Assembly: GCF_003285015.1 (NCBI RefSeq)
Contig: NZ_QMFB01000015.1
Span: forward strand, 158,768 to 222,767
Source of the DNA: Paenibacillus contaminans
GTDB lineage: Bacteria > Bacillota > Bacilli > Paenibacillales > NBRC-103111
DNA: 64,000 nt
Direction of reading: 5' to 3'
Shown here one piece after another: positions 14,330 to 23,077 of this stretch. Each line of letters opens with the position of its first letter. Within the stretch, counting starts at the first letter, position 1. Below the pieces are notes generated by a model. The model searched no databases. It worked only from the letters and a program-made list of their open reading frames with translations, and was not told the origin of the DNA. A program made the translations under genes and the position numbers.

Positions 14330-15755
14330 ACACGGCGTTTCGGTCGTTGAGCAAGCGACTTCGATTCTTGCGCCGACGCCAGCAACCAGCGGTATTCCGT
14401 TTGCAGTCGGAACAGCCCCGGTCAATCTAGCGTCTAACCCCGTTCCGGTAAATACGCCGGTTCTCGCTTACACCTACGCGGAGGCAGTGTCCGCGCTAGG
14501 GTACTCCGATAAATGGGAGGATTTCACGCTCTGCGAGCTGATTTACTCGCATTTTGCTCTGTACGCGAAGGCTCCGCTGATCTTGGTCAACGTGCTTGAT
14601 CCAGCTACACATAAAACGACGGTTGCGCCGGCTGCAGTGACAGTCAGCAACAAAGTGGCGACGTTGGCGGTCGATGGAATTATTCTATCGTCGATCATCG
14701 TCAAATCTGCGGATGGAGCCACAACCTATACGCCAGCCGATTTCACGGCAGCTTTCAATGATACTGGACATGTCGTCGTTACTACAAAGGGAACGATTCC
14801 AGCAAACGCGACGCAATTGCAAATCGGATACAACAAATTGAATCCGAGTGCCGTTGATGCGGACGACATCATTGGTGGGGTGACAGCTGGCGGAGCCTAC
14901 ACCGGATTTGAACTCGTAAACCAAGCGTATCCCCGTTTTGGCGTACTCCCGGATTTGCTGGTCGCGCCTGGCTGGTCGCATTTCCCCACAGTCGCAGCCG
15001 TTATGAAGGCGAAAGCGGCCAATATCAACGGGAATTTCAAGGCGATGGCACTGACCGACATCGATCCGTCGAAGCCTTACACGGATGCTGGAGCATGGAA
15101 ATCCGACAACAACTATACGGATGCGCTTCAGATCCCAACATACCTGATGTTATCGCTTGGGGAAAAGAGGTTCCATTATTCTTCGCAACTTGCCGGACTA
15201 ATCGCCCGGACTGATTCGGAGAACGGCGGAATCCCGTATGTGTCACCTTCTAACAAGGCGTTACAAGCAGACGGAACGGTTTTGGCTGATGGCAGCGACC
15301 AATATCTCGGAATCGATCAAGCCAGTTATCTAAATAGCCTGGGGATCGTCACCGCGGTAAATCTCGGCGCGAGCGGATGGCGGAGCTGGGGGAACAGCAC
15401 AGGAGCATACCCGAATAACACTGATCCGAAAGACAGCTTCATCCCGATTCGGCGGATGTTTAACTGGATCGGAAACAGCCTGATCTTGACCTATATGCAA
15501 AAGGTCGACGATCCGTTGAACAAGCGACTGATCGCGGCGGTAACCGATTCGGTCAACATTTGGCTTAATGGTCTGACTGCTTCTGGCGCGCTTCTCGGCG
15601 GCCGCGTTGAATTCCTAGAAGCGGAGAACCCGATTACGAGCCTGATGGCCGGAAAAATCAAGTTTCATCTGTTCATCACGCCGCCTGGTCCGGCCCAAGA
15701 AATTGAATTTTTGCTCGAGTACGATACGTCGTATTTGGCCGCGCTATTCGCGTAA
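14319..15755 (+). CDS. Contractile tail sheath protein (P2 FI type)
   Basis: 478 residues, ATG with GAAGGAGGG upstream. The protein starts MTFKHGVSVVEQATSI. Hallmarks of tail sheath proteins are the N-terminal 'GVSVVEQ...', a mid region 'GFELVNQAYPRFGVLPDLLV' and the C-terminal 'GKIKFHLFITPPGPAQEIEF'. It polymerises around the tail tube and contracts on infection, proving a myovirus morphology despite the lambda-like head. Confidence 0.95.
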   Translation: MTFKHGVSVVEQATSILAPTPATSGIPFAVGTAPVNLASNPVPVNTPVLAYTYAEAVSALGYSDKWEDFTLCELIYSHFALYAKAPLILVNVLDPATHKTTVAPAAVTVSNKVATLAVDGIILSSIIVKSADGATTYTPADFTAAFNDTGHVVVTTKGTIPANATQLQIGYNKLNPSAVDADDIIGGVTAGGAYTGFELVNQAYPRFGVLPDLLVAPGWSHFPTVAAVMKAKAANINGNFKAMALTDIDPSKPYTDAGAWKSDNNYTDALQIPTYLMLSLGEKRFHYSSQLAGLIARTDSENGGIPYVSPSNKALQADGTVLADGSDQYLGIDQASYLNSLGIVTAVNLGASGWRSWGNSTGAYPNNTDPKDSFIPIRRMFNWIGNSLILTYMQKVDDPLNKRLIAAVTDSVNIWLNGLTASGALLGGRVEFLEAENPITSLMAGKIKFHLFITPPGPAQEIEFLLEYDTSYLAALFA

Positions 15756-15770
15756 GGGAGGGTGAGCGAT

Positions 15771-16289
15771 ATGAAGAAAAGATCGGAACGAGTCATTGAT
15801 TACTCGGTATTTTTAAACGGTACGGAATACCTCGGCACTGCTACGGCTACGCTGCCCGAAATTACGTACCTCGTCGACACTATCAAGGGCGGCGGAATCA
15901 ACGGTGAGATGGAGGCTCCTGCGCCAGGGCAAACGGGCACCATGACGCTTACGCTTAACTGGAGGACAATCGAAGCGGCAGCGGCGAAACTGATAGCACC
16001 GAAATCGCACGCTTTAGACCTACGGGCATCGATCCAGACGTTCGATCCAGCAACAAGTGAATACAAAGAAACTGCCTTCAAGGTTACAGTACGCGGCCGA
16101 CCGCTTGCTTTGTCGATGGGAAATCTGGAGCCAGCTGCGACGATGGATACAAACAATACGTTTTCCATCAGTTATCTAAAAGTGATGATTGACGGTGTAG
16201 AAGCGCTGGAAATTGACAAATACAACTATGTGCACAAGGTTTACGGTGTGGATTACCTGGCTGCTACAAAAGCCAACCTTGGGATGTAA
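15771..16289 (+). CDS. Tail tube protein (P2 FII type)
   Basis: 172 residues. ATG at 15771 with GGGAGGG upstream; an in-frame GTG at 15762 directly abuts the ribosome site and is less likely. 'LGTATATLPEITYLVDTIKG', 'GEMEAPAPGQTGTMTLTLNW' and 'ALEIDKYNYVHKVYGVDY' match the P2 FII major tail tube family (PF04985). It forms the inner tube beneath the sheath. Confidence 0.92.
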   Translation: MKKRSERVIDYSVFLNGTEYLGTATATLPEITYLVDTIKGGGINGEMEAPAPGQTGTMTLTLNWRTIEAAAAKLIAPKSHALDLRASIQTFDPATSEYKETAFKVTVRGRPLALSMGNLEPAATMDTNNTFSISYLKVMIDGVEALEIDKYNYVHKVYGVDYLAATKANLGM

Positions 16290-16301
16290 GGAGCGAAAAC
16301 G

Positions 16302-16616
16302 ATGGAAGACGAAAAGAAACCGGCTGAAGGTGTGGAGGTATACACCTTCGCCCGTCCCGTCTCTTTTGAGGGAACGGAATATAAGGAAATCACGCTTGAT
16401 TTTGACAAGTTGAGCGGTGACGATATTTTATCCTGCGATCGGCAGTATCGCGCCGAGCAGCGTGGCGGGTCTACTTTTACGCCTGAATTGGACAAAGCAT
16501 ATCAGGCATATATCGTAGCTCGAGCAGCTGGTGTCCATGTTGGTCTGATCCGATCAGCATCCGCCAAGGACTTCACTCGGCTGGCTTTGAGGGCACAAAA
16601 TTTTTTGCTGCTATAG
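16302..16616 (+). CDS. Tail assembly chaperone, unshifted product (P2 gpE-like)
   Basis: 104 residues, preceded by AAGGAGCG. 'VYTFARPVSFEGTEYKEITL', 'LDFDKLSGDDILSCDRQYRA' and 'YIVARAAGVHVGLIRSASAK' match P2 gpE-like tail assembly chaperones. The last codons pass through a T6 tract that forms a -1 slippery heptamer (T TTT TTG), followed by a stop at 16614-16616. The chaperone coats the tape measure during tail assembly. Confidence 0.85.
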   Translation: MEDEKKPAEGVEVYTFARPVSFEGTEYKEITLDFDKLSGDDILSCDRQYRAEQRGGSTFTPELDKAYQAYIVARAAGVHVGLIRSASAKDFTRLALRAQNFLLL

Positions 16617-16786
16617 GTATAAGTAGCGCAAGCGACCTGCGGAAAAGCATTGCGAGGCTGTCTATGATCACATACACATCGGTATCGTATTATACTAGCT
16701 TGCCGCTCTCTGAACTACGCGATTGGATGAGCGACATAGCCGAATTGACGGCGAAAAGGAGGAATGATCATGGCCGGAAGAAGTAG
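16302..16786 (+). CDS. Tail assembly chaperone, -1 frameshift product (P2 gpE+E'-like)
   Basis: Slipping back one base at 16601-16607 (T TTT TTG) bypasses the stop at 16614 and adds 59 residues (from AAIGISSASDLRKSIARLSM to HGRKK) before a stop at 16784-16786. The -1 frame is free of stops and reads like a real domain ('SYYTSLPLSELRDWMSDIAE'). It ends 17 bases into the tape-measure gene. P2 and lambda both make such G/GT or E/E+E' pairs, and P2 uses the same T TTT TTG heptamer. Confidence 0.85.
16598..16607 (+). promoter_or_regulatory. Programmed -1 ribosomal frameshift site
   Basis: The sequence AAATTTTTTG in zero frame reads ..A AAT TTT TTG. It contains both an A AAT TTT and a T TTT TTG heptamer. 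Either gives the same -1 frame. It lies seven bases before the zero-frame stop. Confidence 0.85.
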
Positions 16787-19658
16787 GGAATACGATATAG
16801 CCTTTCGGCTTCAAGGACTGATGGACTCCTCTTTCCGCCGGTCAATGGGTGATGCCGAGGGGCAGATTGAGGAACTGGAACGGGCTTTGCGGCAAATGAA
16901 CAAACGCGGCGACTTTGAAGAGCTGCGAAAAGACGCGGGCCGGGCCGGAGACGCAATTAACGAAGCCGAAGGCAATGTCAAAGGATTCGGAGATACCCTT
17001 CGGCGTGTTGCAGAGTACACAGGGGCGTTTGCAATCGTTCAGGGAGTTGCTGGATCATTCCAGAACATTGTTGGAACTGTTGGCGAGTTTGAAAATTCGA
17101 TGGCTCAACTCCAAGCATCAGCCGGACTCAGTGCTCAAGAGATGCGCGAGATTGAATCTTCCGTTGATTCTTTGTATCGAACACCGATCGGTGAGAATTT
17201 CGACGATCTGACTCGCGCAATGGGCACAGTTAAGCAAGTGACGAAACAGACGGGCGATGTGCTCCAAACTACGACGAAAGATGCAATTGTGTTCCGTGAC
17301 GTGTTCGGCGAAGAAGTAACGCAATCCATCAAAGCAGTCGACACCATGATGCGGCACTTCGGTATCACAAGCAACCAATCATACAACCTCTTGGCTCAGG
17401 GGGCTCAAAACGGACTCAACAAGTCCGACGAACTCCTAGATACCGCAAACGAGTACGCGCCGCAATTTGCTGCCCTCGGGTTTACGGCAAACCAAATGTT
17501 CGACATTTTCGCGACCGGTCTCGAAGCAGGGGCTTGGAACTTGGACAAGGTCGGGGACGCTGTTAAAGAGTTCAATATCCGATTGAAAGACGGTTCCAAA
17601 TCCACTCATGAAGCTATGGCGCAGTTATTCGCTCCGGACAAAATTGACGAATTTGCGGTAGCTTTGGTTAAAGGGAGCAGCCAGTCGGCCGAGTATCTCA
17701 AACTCCTACAGCATGTCTCAAAGGATACCGCGGATCAGTTGGTTGCTCATCTTAAAAAGGGTGGCAGTAACGGGGCGGAGGCCATGATCGCGCTTCAGTC
17801 GATCTTGGGGGATTCGGAAAAAATCTTCCAAGGTCTGACTGACGGATCGATGACTGGTGCTCAAGCCATGCAGCAGGTTATCAGCCAGTTGCAAAGAATC
17901 GAGGATCCTTTACAGCGTAATCAGCTTGGAGTTGCCTTGATGGGGACCCAGTTTGAGGATTTGGAGCAAACTGTAATCTCAGCTATGGGTAACTCGCGGA
18001 GTCAGTTCGACATGACCAAGGAAACGATGATTGAGATTGCATCCGTCAAATACGATACACTTGGCAAGCAATTTCAAACAATCGGACGAACGCTGATGAC
18101 GGATCTTGTACTCCCAATCTCTGAGGACGTCATGCCAGCACTTCAGGGGATGGCGAACTGGGCCACAGACAATCCTGACTTGATAAAAGCACTTGCCTTG
18201 GGTGTGCCAGCAGCGTTGATTGGTAAAAACGCAGCCAGTCTTATTAAGGGATTCGTAGGAGTTGAACGTTCTGCTGCGGGCGCTGGTGCGGTTGTAAGTC
18301 GGTTTGGGGCGGCTCTGCCGTTATTGACCAACCCGATCGGTGCGGCAGTTGCCGGTGTCGGGGTTTTGACACTCGGTGTAATGGCATATCGTCGCCACCA
18401 AGAACGGGCACGCCAGGCGCTCGTCCACATGAGCAATGACCTGATAGAAGCGTCAAGTGCCTATGAAGAAGTAACGGCAAATGTATCCGAAACAAAAAAG
18501 CTCGTCGATGAATACGAAGATTTGAGCCAAATCGTCGAAACCAATACTGATCAGTCACGGAACCTTACAGCCGAAAAGGAACGTCTGGCAGAGATCACGA
18601 AGCGTCTACAAGAGATTTACCCTGAAACGATTACGCAGTACGACGTCGAAAACGGGAAAATCAAGGAGAAGATAGGGCTGCTCGGCCAAGAAGCAGCTGC
18701 GAATGCCGAGTTAGCGCGTCTTCGTTTGGAGAAAGAAGTTGCGGAAAAAAGCCAAGACTTACCCGATCTTGAAAAGGAAATTCAGCGCCTAGAGAAGCAA
18801 AAATCGGCTGTGGATGCACAAAAAAATGCTTATGACGCGGCAATTCCGGCGTTTAAGCAGTTCGAGGCCGAGTTTCTTCGTATTATGCAGATGGATGAGA
18901 GCGAAGAGAGAGGGGCAAAAATCCTTGCTCTCCGGGACAAAGTGAATGAGTTTGGCGACAGCGTCGGCTATCACTTCAATCATCTCGGCGATTTGCTGGG
19001 GACAGCGGATGAACTATCGAAAAAGCGTATAGACGTTATAGAAGAGCAAATCCAGGCAACAGAAGAACTTGGTGCCTCTAAAATCTCTTACGAGGAGCTG
19101 TACAAAGCTCAAAAAAGCCTGATCGAGTTGAATCTCGGTGGCAAATTAGAGGAGCAAGCGGCGAAGTTTAATGCCATGTCGACAGAGGAAAAACGTCGGT
19201 TTAATGAGGCGCTGGCATCCCTTACTGAACTGAACAAGCAAATGGACTTACTTCCGACGGAAAAACAGGTCAGAGTGAAGATGCTTTTTGACGAAGTAAA
19301 TGAAATAAAACCGTTATGGATGAATCCTATTACCAGATTCGAGCAATTCGCTGATGGTGGCATTGCTACAAAGCCTTCTATTTTCGCAGAAGCCGGTCCA
19401 GAAATCGCCATACCATTGGATAATCGACCTCGCTCTCACAGTTTGTTAGATCTGGCGAACAACCTGATGGGGCATGACTATGGACAATCGGAGGGTGGCG
19501 ACGATATTTCCGTTACTTACGCCCCTCAGATCATAGTTCAGGGTGGCGGTCCGTCCGATGTCACTGCTTTTGAGCAGGCGCTTAAACGCTCGCAAGATGA
19601 CTTCGAGAGGCGGTTCAAGGCAATGCTTCAACAACAAAAGCGGGTGAAGATGGCATGA
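16770..19658 (+). CDS. Tail tape measure protein
   Basis: 962 residues from the ATG at 16770 (AAAAGGAGG upstream). The N-terminal 80 residues are coiled coil ('DAEGQIEELERALRQMNKRG'). Residues about 80-420 are the TP901/P2-type tape-measure core ('QMFDIFATGLEAGAWNLDKV', 'DKVGDAVKEFNIRL'). A hydrophobic patch follows near 470-545 ('LLTNPIGAAVAGVGVLTLGV'), then a long coiled coil. The C-terminal 'FADGGIATKPSIFAEAGPE' is the classic tape-measure ending. It sets tail length and is ejected on infection. The length predicts a tail of very roughly 140 nm using the usual 0.15 nm per residue. Confidence 0.95.
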   Translation: MAGRSREYDIAFRLQGLMDSSFRRSMGDAEGQIEELERALRQMNKRGDFEELRKDAGRAGDAINEAEGNVKGFGDTLRRVAEYTGAFAIVQGVAGSFQNIVGTVGEFENSMAQLQASAGLSAQEMREIESSVDSLYRTPIGENFDDLTRAMGTVKQVTKQTGDVLQTTTKDAIVFRDVFGEEVTQSIKAVDTMMRHFGITSNQSYNLLAQGAQNGLNKSDELLDTANEYAPQFAALGFTANQMFDIFATGLEAGAWNLDKVGDAVKEFNIRLKDGSKSTHEAMAQLFAPDKIDEFAVALVKGSSQSAEYLKLLQHVSKDTADQLVAHLKKGGSNGAEAMIALQSILGDSEKIFQGLTDGSMTGAQAMQQVISQLQRIEDPLQRNQLGVALMGTQFEDLEQTVISAMGNSRSQFDMTKETMIEIASVKYDTLGKQFQTIGRTLMTDLVLPISEDVMPALQGMANWATDNPDLIKALALGVPAALIGKNAASLIKGFVGVERSAAGAGAVVSRFGAALPLLTNPIGAAVAGVGVLTLGVMAYRRHQERARQALVHMSNDLIEASSAYEEVTANVSETKKLVDEYEDLSQIVETNTDQSRNLTAEKERLAEITKRLQEIYPETITQYDVENGKIKEKIGLLGQEAAANAELARLRLEKEVAEKSQDLPDLEKEIQRLEKQKSAVDAQKNAYDAAIPAFKQFEAEFLRIMQMDESEERGAKILALRDKVNEFGDSVGYHFNHLGDLLGTADELSKKRIDVIEEQIQATEELGASKISYEELYKAQKSLIELNLGGKLEEQAAKFNAMSTEEKRRFNEALASLTELNKQMDLLPTEKQVRVKMLFDEVNEIKPLWMNPITRFEQFADGGIATKPSIFAEAGPEIAIPLDNRPRSHSLLDLANNLMGHDYGQSEGGDDISVTYAPQIIVQGGGPSDVTAFEQALKRSQDDFERRFKAMLQQQKRVKMA

Positions 19659-19861
19659 AGACCTATACCACTGTTCAGGGAGATACATGGGATGGGATTG
19701 CATTCAGGATATTGGGCAGCGAAAAGTTTATGCCGCAGCTCATGCGGGTAAATCAAAGCCATACATCAACCGTCATTTTTTCAGCTGGCGTAGCTCTCCA
19801 AATACCGATCATCGCGCCGGCTATGTCGGAGTCATTACCACCGTGGAAGCGTGGTGGTTAG
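19655..19861 (+). CDS. Tail protein X (LysM-type)
   Basis: 68 residues. Its ATG overlaps the tape-measure stop (ATGA). 'VQGDTWDGIAFRILGSEKFM' and 'GVALQIPII' are the P2 gpX LysM-like signature (PF05489). It is a small baseplate or tube-end protein in contractile tails. Confidence 0.9.
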   Translation: MKTYTTVQGDTWDGIAFRILGSEKFMPQLMRVNQSHTSTVIFSAGVALQIPIIAPAMSESLPPWKRGG

Positions 19862-20881
19862 ATGCAAGCGCGCCGTGCAGAACTGATCGTGAAATACAAT
19901 GGTGTAGACATTAGCGCAGATCTTGCTGAATCGGTGATTGATTTTACGTACACGGATGCGTATGCGGGTGAGTTAGACGACCTGCAGCTTACACTGGAAG
20001 ATCGATTTAGAAAGTGGCAGGGACCTTGGAGCCCACAGGAAGGCGATCAAATAGTAGCTGAAATCGTCTTACGTAATTGGAAGGAATCTGGCGATGAGTT
20101 GCAGTTCCCATGTGGAACATTTTACGTAGATTCCGGCTCATGCTCTGGTCCTCCAGATATCGTATCGATTCGAGCAGTGTCATTGCCGGTCGACTCGGAA
20201 ATTCGTCAAGAAAGGCGAAGCAAGGCATGGGAAAAAATCTCCCTCTGGACGATCGCGCAGGAAATTGCGAACACCGCGGGTCTCGATCTACAATTTTACG
20301 CGACCGATAACCCGAATTACGACCGCGAAGACCAAGACGATGAATCAGATTTAAGCTTTCTGGCTGACTTAATGCGCGACGAAGGTATCGCGGCCAAGAT
20401 TACGGGCGATCAGTTGATTCTGTTTGACGAATCCTTTTTCGAGAGCCGTGATGCTGTACTTACGCTGACACGCGGGGAAGACTGGATCCTTGACTTTGCT
20501 TTTGAATGGAGCTTGACGGATGTGGCTTATCGTGCATGCGAAGTGCGGTACAAGGACTCCAAGTCCGACAAAATGCTTAAAGCTACCTACACCCCGCCGG
20601 GTGCACCGGAAATGGGGCCGATTCTCCGTATCCGAGAGTCAGTTGATTCTGAAGCTGAAGCGTTACGGATCGCGAGAAAGAGGTTACGCGAACGAAACAA
20701 ACAAGCGGGAAAGGGAACTTTGTCACTTGTTGGTGACGTGCGACTCGCTGCGGGCATGACGATTAACATTGCAGGTTGGGGCCGTTTTGATGGCAAATAT
20801 CTGATCGAACGCGCCCGGCATAAAGTTGGAAATGATGGCTACACGACTGGCATTGATATACGAAAAGTATTGGGGTGGTAA
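19862..20881 (+). CDS. Tail protein D / baseplate hub (VgrG-like)
   Basis: 339 residues, starting one base after the gpX stop. 'ELIVKYNGVDISADLAESVI', 'TYTDAYAGELDDLQLTLEDR', 'WTIAQEIANTAGLDLQFY' and 'SDLSFLADLMRDEGIAAKIT' match the P2 gpD family (late control D / hub, PF05954-like). It forms the hub to which the spike attaches. Confidence 0.9.
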   Translation: MQARRAELIVKYNGVDISADLAESVIDFTYTDAYAGELDDLQLTLEDRFRKWQGPWSPQEGDQIVAEIVLRNWKESGDELQFPCGTFYVDSGSCSGPPDIVSIRAVSLPVDSEIRQERRSKAWEKISLWTIAQEIANTAGLDLQFYATDNPNYDREDQDDESDLSFLADLMRDEGIAAKITGDQLILFDESFFESRDAVLTLTRGEDWILDFAFEWSLTDVAYRACEVRYKDSKSDKMLKATYTPPGAPEMGPILRIRESVDSEAEALRIARKRLRERNKQAGKGTLSLVGDVRLAAGMTINIAGWGRFDGKYLIERARHKVGNDGYTTGIDIRKVLGW

Positions 20882-20882
20882 T

Positions 20883-21278
20883 ATGATTCGCGCAGCTATT
20901 GTATCGACCGTAGACGCTGAAAATGGTTTTGTTCGGGTCACACTCCCTGATCAAGATGACGCTGTATCAGGTGATCTTCCCGTCGTAACACCGGCGGGGT
21001 GGGCGTTGTATAATGGGTTACCGCAAGTCGGTGAACCCGTGGTATGCACATTTCCAACCGGCAAACTGCGTGAAGGTTTTTGCTTGGGAGCTTACTGGAC
21101 AGCAGGCAAGCAGCCGCCTGGGAGCGACGACCAGAGAGGCGTTTGGTTTGAAGATGGTAGCTTCGTCTATTACGACCGTGCTTCCGGAACACTTCAAATC
21201 AAGGCTGTCAGCAATGTCCATATCGATGGCAATTTAATCGTGACCGGATCGATAACGCGGGGAGGGGAAACGATATGA
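20883..21278 (+). CDS. Baseplate assembly protein V (spike)
   Basis: 131 residues from the ATG at 20883 (GGGGTGG upstream); a frame-extended upstream start lacks support. 'AIVSTVDAENGFVRVTLPDQ' and 'VVTPAGWALYNGLPQVGEPV' are the OB-fold of P2 gpV-like spikes. The C-terminal 'VSNVHIDGNLIVTGSITRGG' is the start of a beta-helix tip. It punctures the cell envelope. Confidence 0.88.
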   Translation: MIRAAIVSTVDAENGFVRVTLPDQDDAVSGDLPVVTPAGWALYNGLPQVGEPVVCTFPTGKLREGFCLGAYWTAGKQPPGSDDQRGVWFEDGSFVYYDRASGTLQIKAVSNVHIDGNLIVTGSITRGGETI

Positions 21279-21667
21279 TCGGTTCCTTCGGCGATGTTGT
21301 ATTTGTCGCGACGGAGGACACAATCCGTACGTTTACGGAGTTTAGTCGATCGGCTGAAGGTAGATGGGCTAAGCATGATGTTATTGGCAGAAAGCCTGTC
21401 AGTCAATTTATTGGGCCCGGCCTGGATCGTATCACATTTACTATGGTGTTCGACGTATCGTACGGCCTGAATCCACGCGAAGAACTTGATAAACTGGTTG
21501 TATTGGAGCGCGAAGGAACGGCAGCCGCATTGACGGTCGGCGGTAAGGGTGTAGGGGTTGACCTCTGGAGTATCTCGTCGTTTGAACAACATTGGGACCG
21601 GGTAGATAACCGCGGGAACATCCTTTATGCTACAGCTAATTTGACGCTAGAGGAGTACATGCAATGA
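21275..21667 (+). CDS. Phage protein U
   Basis: 130 residues, ATGA overlap with the spike gene. 'MIGSFGDVVFVATEDTIRTF' and 'FDVSYGLNPREELDKLVVLE' match the P2 gpU family (PF06995), a tail-assembly protein. Order V-U-W-J-I differs from P2 (V-W-J-I with U elsewhere) but is common in Firmicute myophages. Confidence 0.88.
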   Translation: MIGSFGDVVFVATEDTIRTFTEFSRSAEGRWAKHDVIGRKPVSQFIGPGLDRITFTMVFDVSYGLNPREELDKLVVLEREGTAAALTVGGKGVGVDLWSISSFEQHWDRVDNRGNILYATANLTLEEYMQ

Positions 21668-21966
21668 TAAATTTCAACCCGACTCCGGCTGAAGAGATTG
21701 ACCAAAACATCCGAACAATACTGACCACCGTAAAGGGCAGCGTGCCGCTCGATCGTCCTTTTGGGCTCAATATGGGAGTAGTTGATGATCCTTCGGGCAT
21801 CGCTCGAGCGAGATTGAGCTCTGCTATTATAGAGACGATTAAGAAGTACGAGCCGCGCGCAGTAGTTTCCCGCGTTGATTTCCGCCAGATGAACGAGGGA
21901 CTGTTACAGCCGATTGTGTTTCTGATGGTTAACGGGAAGGAGGGAGAAGCAATTGTCGCTAATTGA
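21664..21966 (+). CDS. Baseplate wedge protein W (gp25-like)
   Basis: 100 residues, ATGA overlap. 'EIDQNIRTILTTVKGSVPLD' followed by RPFGLNMG is the gp25/gpW motif (PF04965), and 'IIETIKKYEPRAVVSRVDF' matches the wedge family with its EPR core. It initiates sheath assembly at the baseplate. Confidence 0.92.
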   Translation: MINFNPTPAEEIDQNIRTILTTVKGSVPLDRPFGLNMGVVDDPSGIARARLSSAIIETIKKYEPRAVVSRVDFRQMNEGLLQPIVFLMVNGKEGEAIVAN

Positions 21967-23077
21967 TTTACCTGACATTCAGTTTGTTGACGAGGACGTA
22001 GGAAATACGCTCCAGAACCTCATAACGACTTATGAAGCGATATCCGGTCGGACGCTGTATCCAGGCGATCCTGTCCGGATTTTTTTGCATGCGATTGCTT
22101 CGATCATCGTGCAGCAGCGCGTCCTTATCAATCAAACAGCGAAATCAAATTTATTACGGTATGCGACGGATGCGATACTCGATCATCTCGGAGCTTTCTC
22201 TGAGACGACAAGGCTGCAGGCATCTTCCGCCCTTACGACGCTTCGGTTTACACTATCCGCTCCGCAGTCCTGGTCGGTAGGTATACCAATGGGAACGAGG
22301 GTCACATCGCTAGGGGACCCCAAGCTCTATTTTTCGACAACGACGTATGCAGAGGTTGCGGTCGGGGCGACAACAGTCGAGGTGTTGGCGATATGTAATC
22401 AACAGGGTGTGGTCGGCAATGGGTTCCTAGTCGGCCAGATCAACAGGATTGTCGATCCCTTGCCTTTCATCGTATCGGCGTCCAATGTAACTATTAGCTC
22501 TGGAGGAGCGGAAAGGGAGGATGATGAGGCATATAGACAGCGGATCCGTACCGCGCCGGAATCCTTTTCTGTGGCCGGCCCGGAAGGTGCTTATCAATAT
22601 TGGGCAAAGACGGCGAGCTCATCCATTGTCGATATTGCTATCGAATCACCGGCTGCAGGCGAGGTGCGGATCGTCCCTTTGCTTGCAAATGGAGAATTGC
22701 CTTCCTCCGAGATTCTGGCTAAGGTACTGGAAATTTGTAACGACAAACGTATCCGGCCGCTAACGGATCACGTCACGGCTGCTGCACCGTCTCCGCAAAA
22801 CTATACACTCGACATTACGTATTGGATTGATCAAGAGCGAATCGTCGAAGCAACGGCCATTCAAACGGCTATCACGAACGCAGTTAGTGAATATGTGTCG
22901 TGGCAAAAAGAACGGTTAGGCAGGGCAATTAATCCGTCAGAGCTGATACGACGTGCAATGATTGCCGGGGCGCTGCGTGTCGATGTCACAAGTCCGGTAT
23001 ATACAACAATCGGCGAAACTGAGGTGGCGATTGCTTCCAGCACCACCGTTACTTTCGGAGGTTTCGAGCATGCTTAA
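21953..23077 (+). CDS. Baseplate protein J
   Basis: 374 residues from a TTG with AAGGAGGGAG upstream, overlapping the W gene by 14 bases. 'AERSEDDEAYRQRI'-type sequence (seen as GGAEREDDEAYRQRIRTAPE), 'GPEGAYQYWAKTASSSIVDI' and 'ILAKVLEICNDKRIRPLTDH' are hallmarks of the baseplate J family (PF04865). Confidence 0.93.
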   Translation: MSLIDLPDIQFVDEDVGNTLQNLITTYEAISGRTLYPGDPVRIFLHAIASIIVQQRVLINQTAKSNLLRYATDAILDHLGAFSETTRLQASSALTTLRFTLSAPQSWSVGIPMGTRVTSLGDPKLYFSTTTYAEVAVGATTVEVLAICNQQGVVGNGFLVGQINRIVDPLPFIVSASNVTISSGGAEREDDEAYRQRIRTAPESFSVAGPEGAYQYWAKTASSSIVDIAIESPAAGEVRIVPLLANGELPSSEILAKVLEICNDKRIRPLTDHVTAAAPSPQNYTLDITYWIDQERIVEATAIQTAITNAVSEYVSWQKERLGRAINPSELIRRAMIAGALRVDVTSPVYTTIGETEVAIASSTTVTFGGFEHA

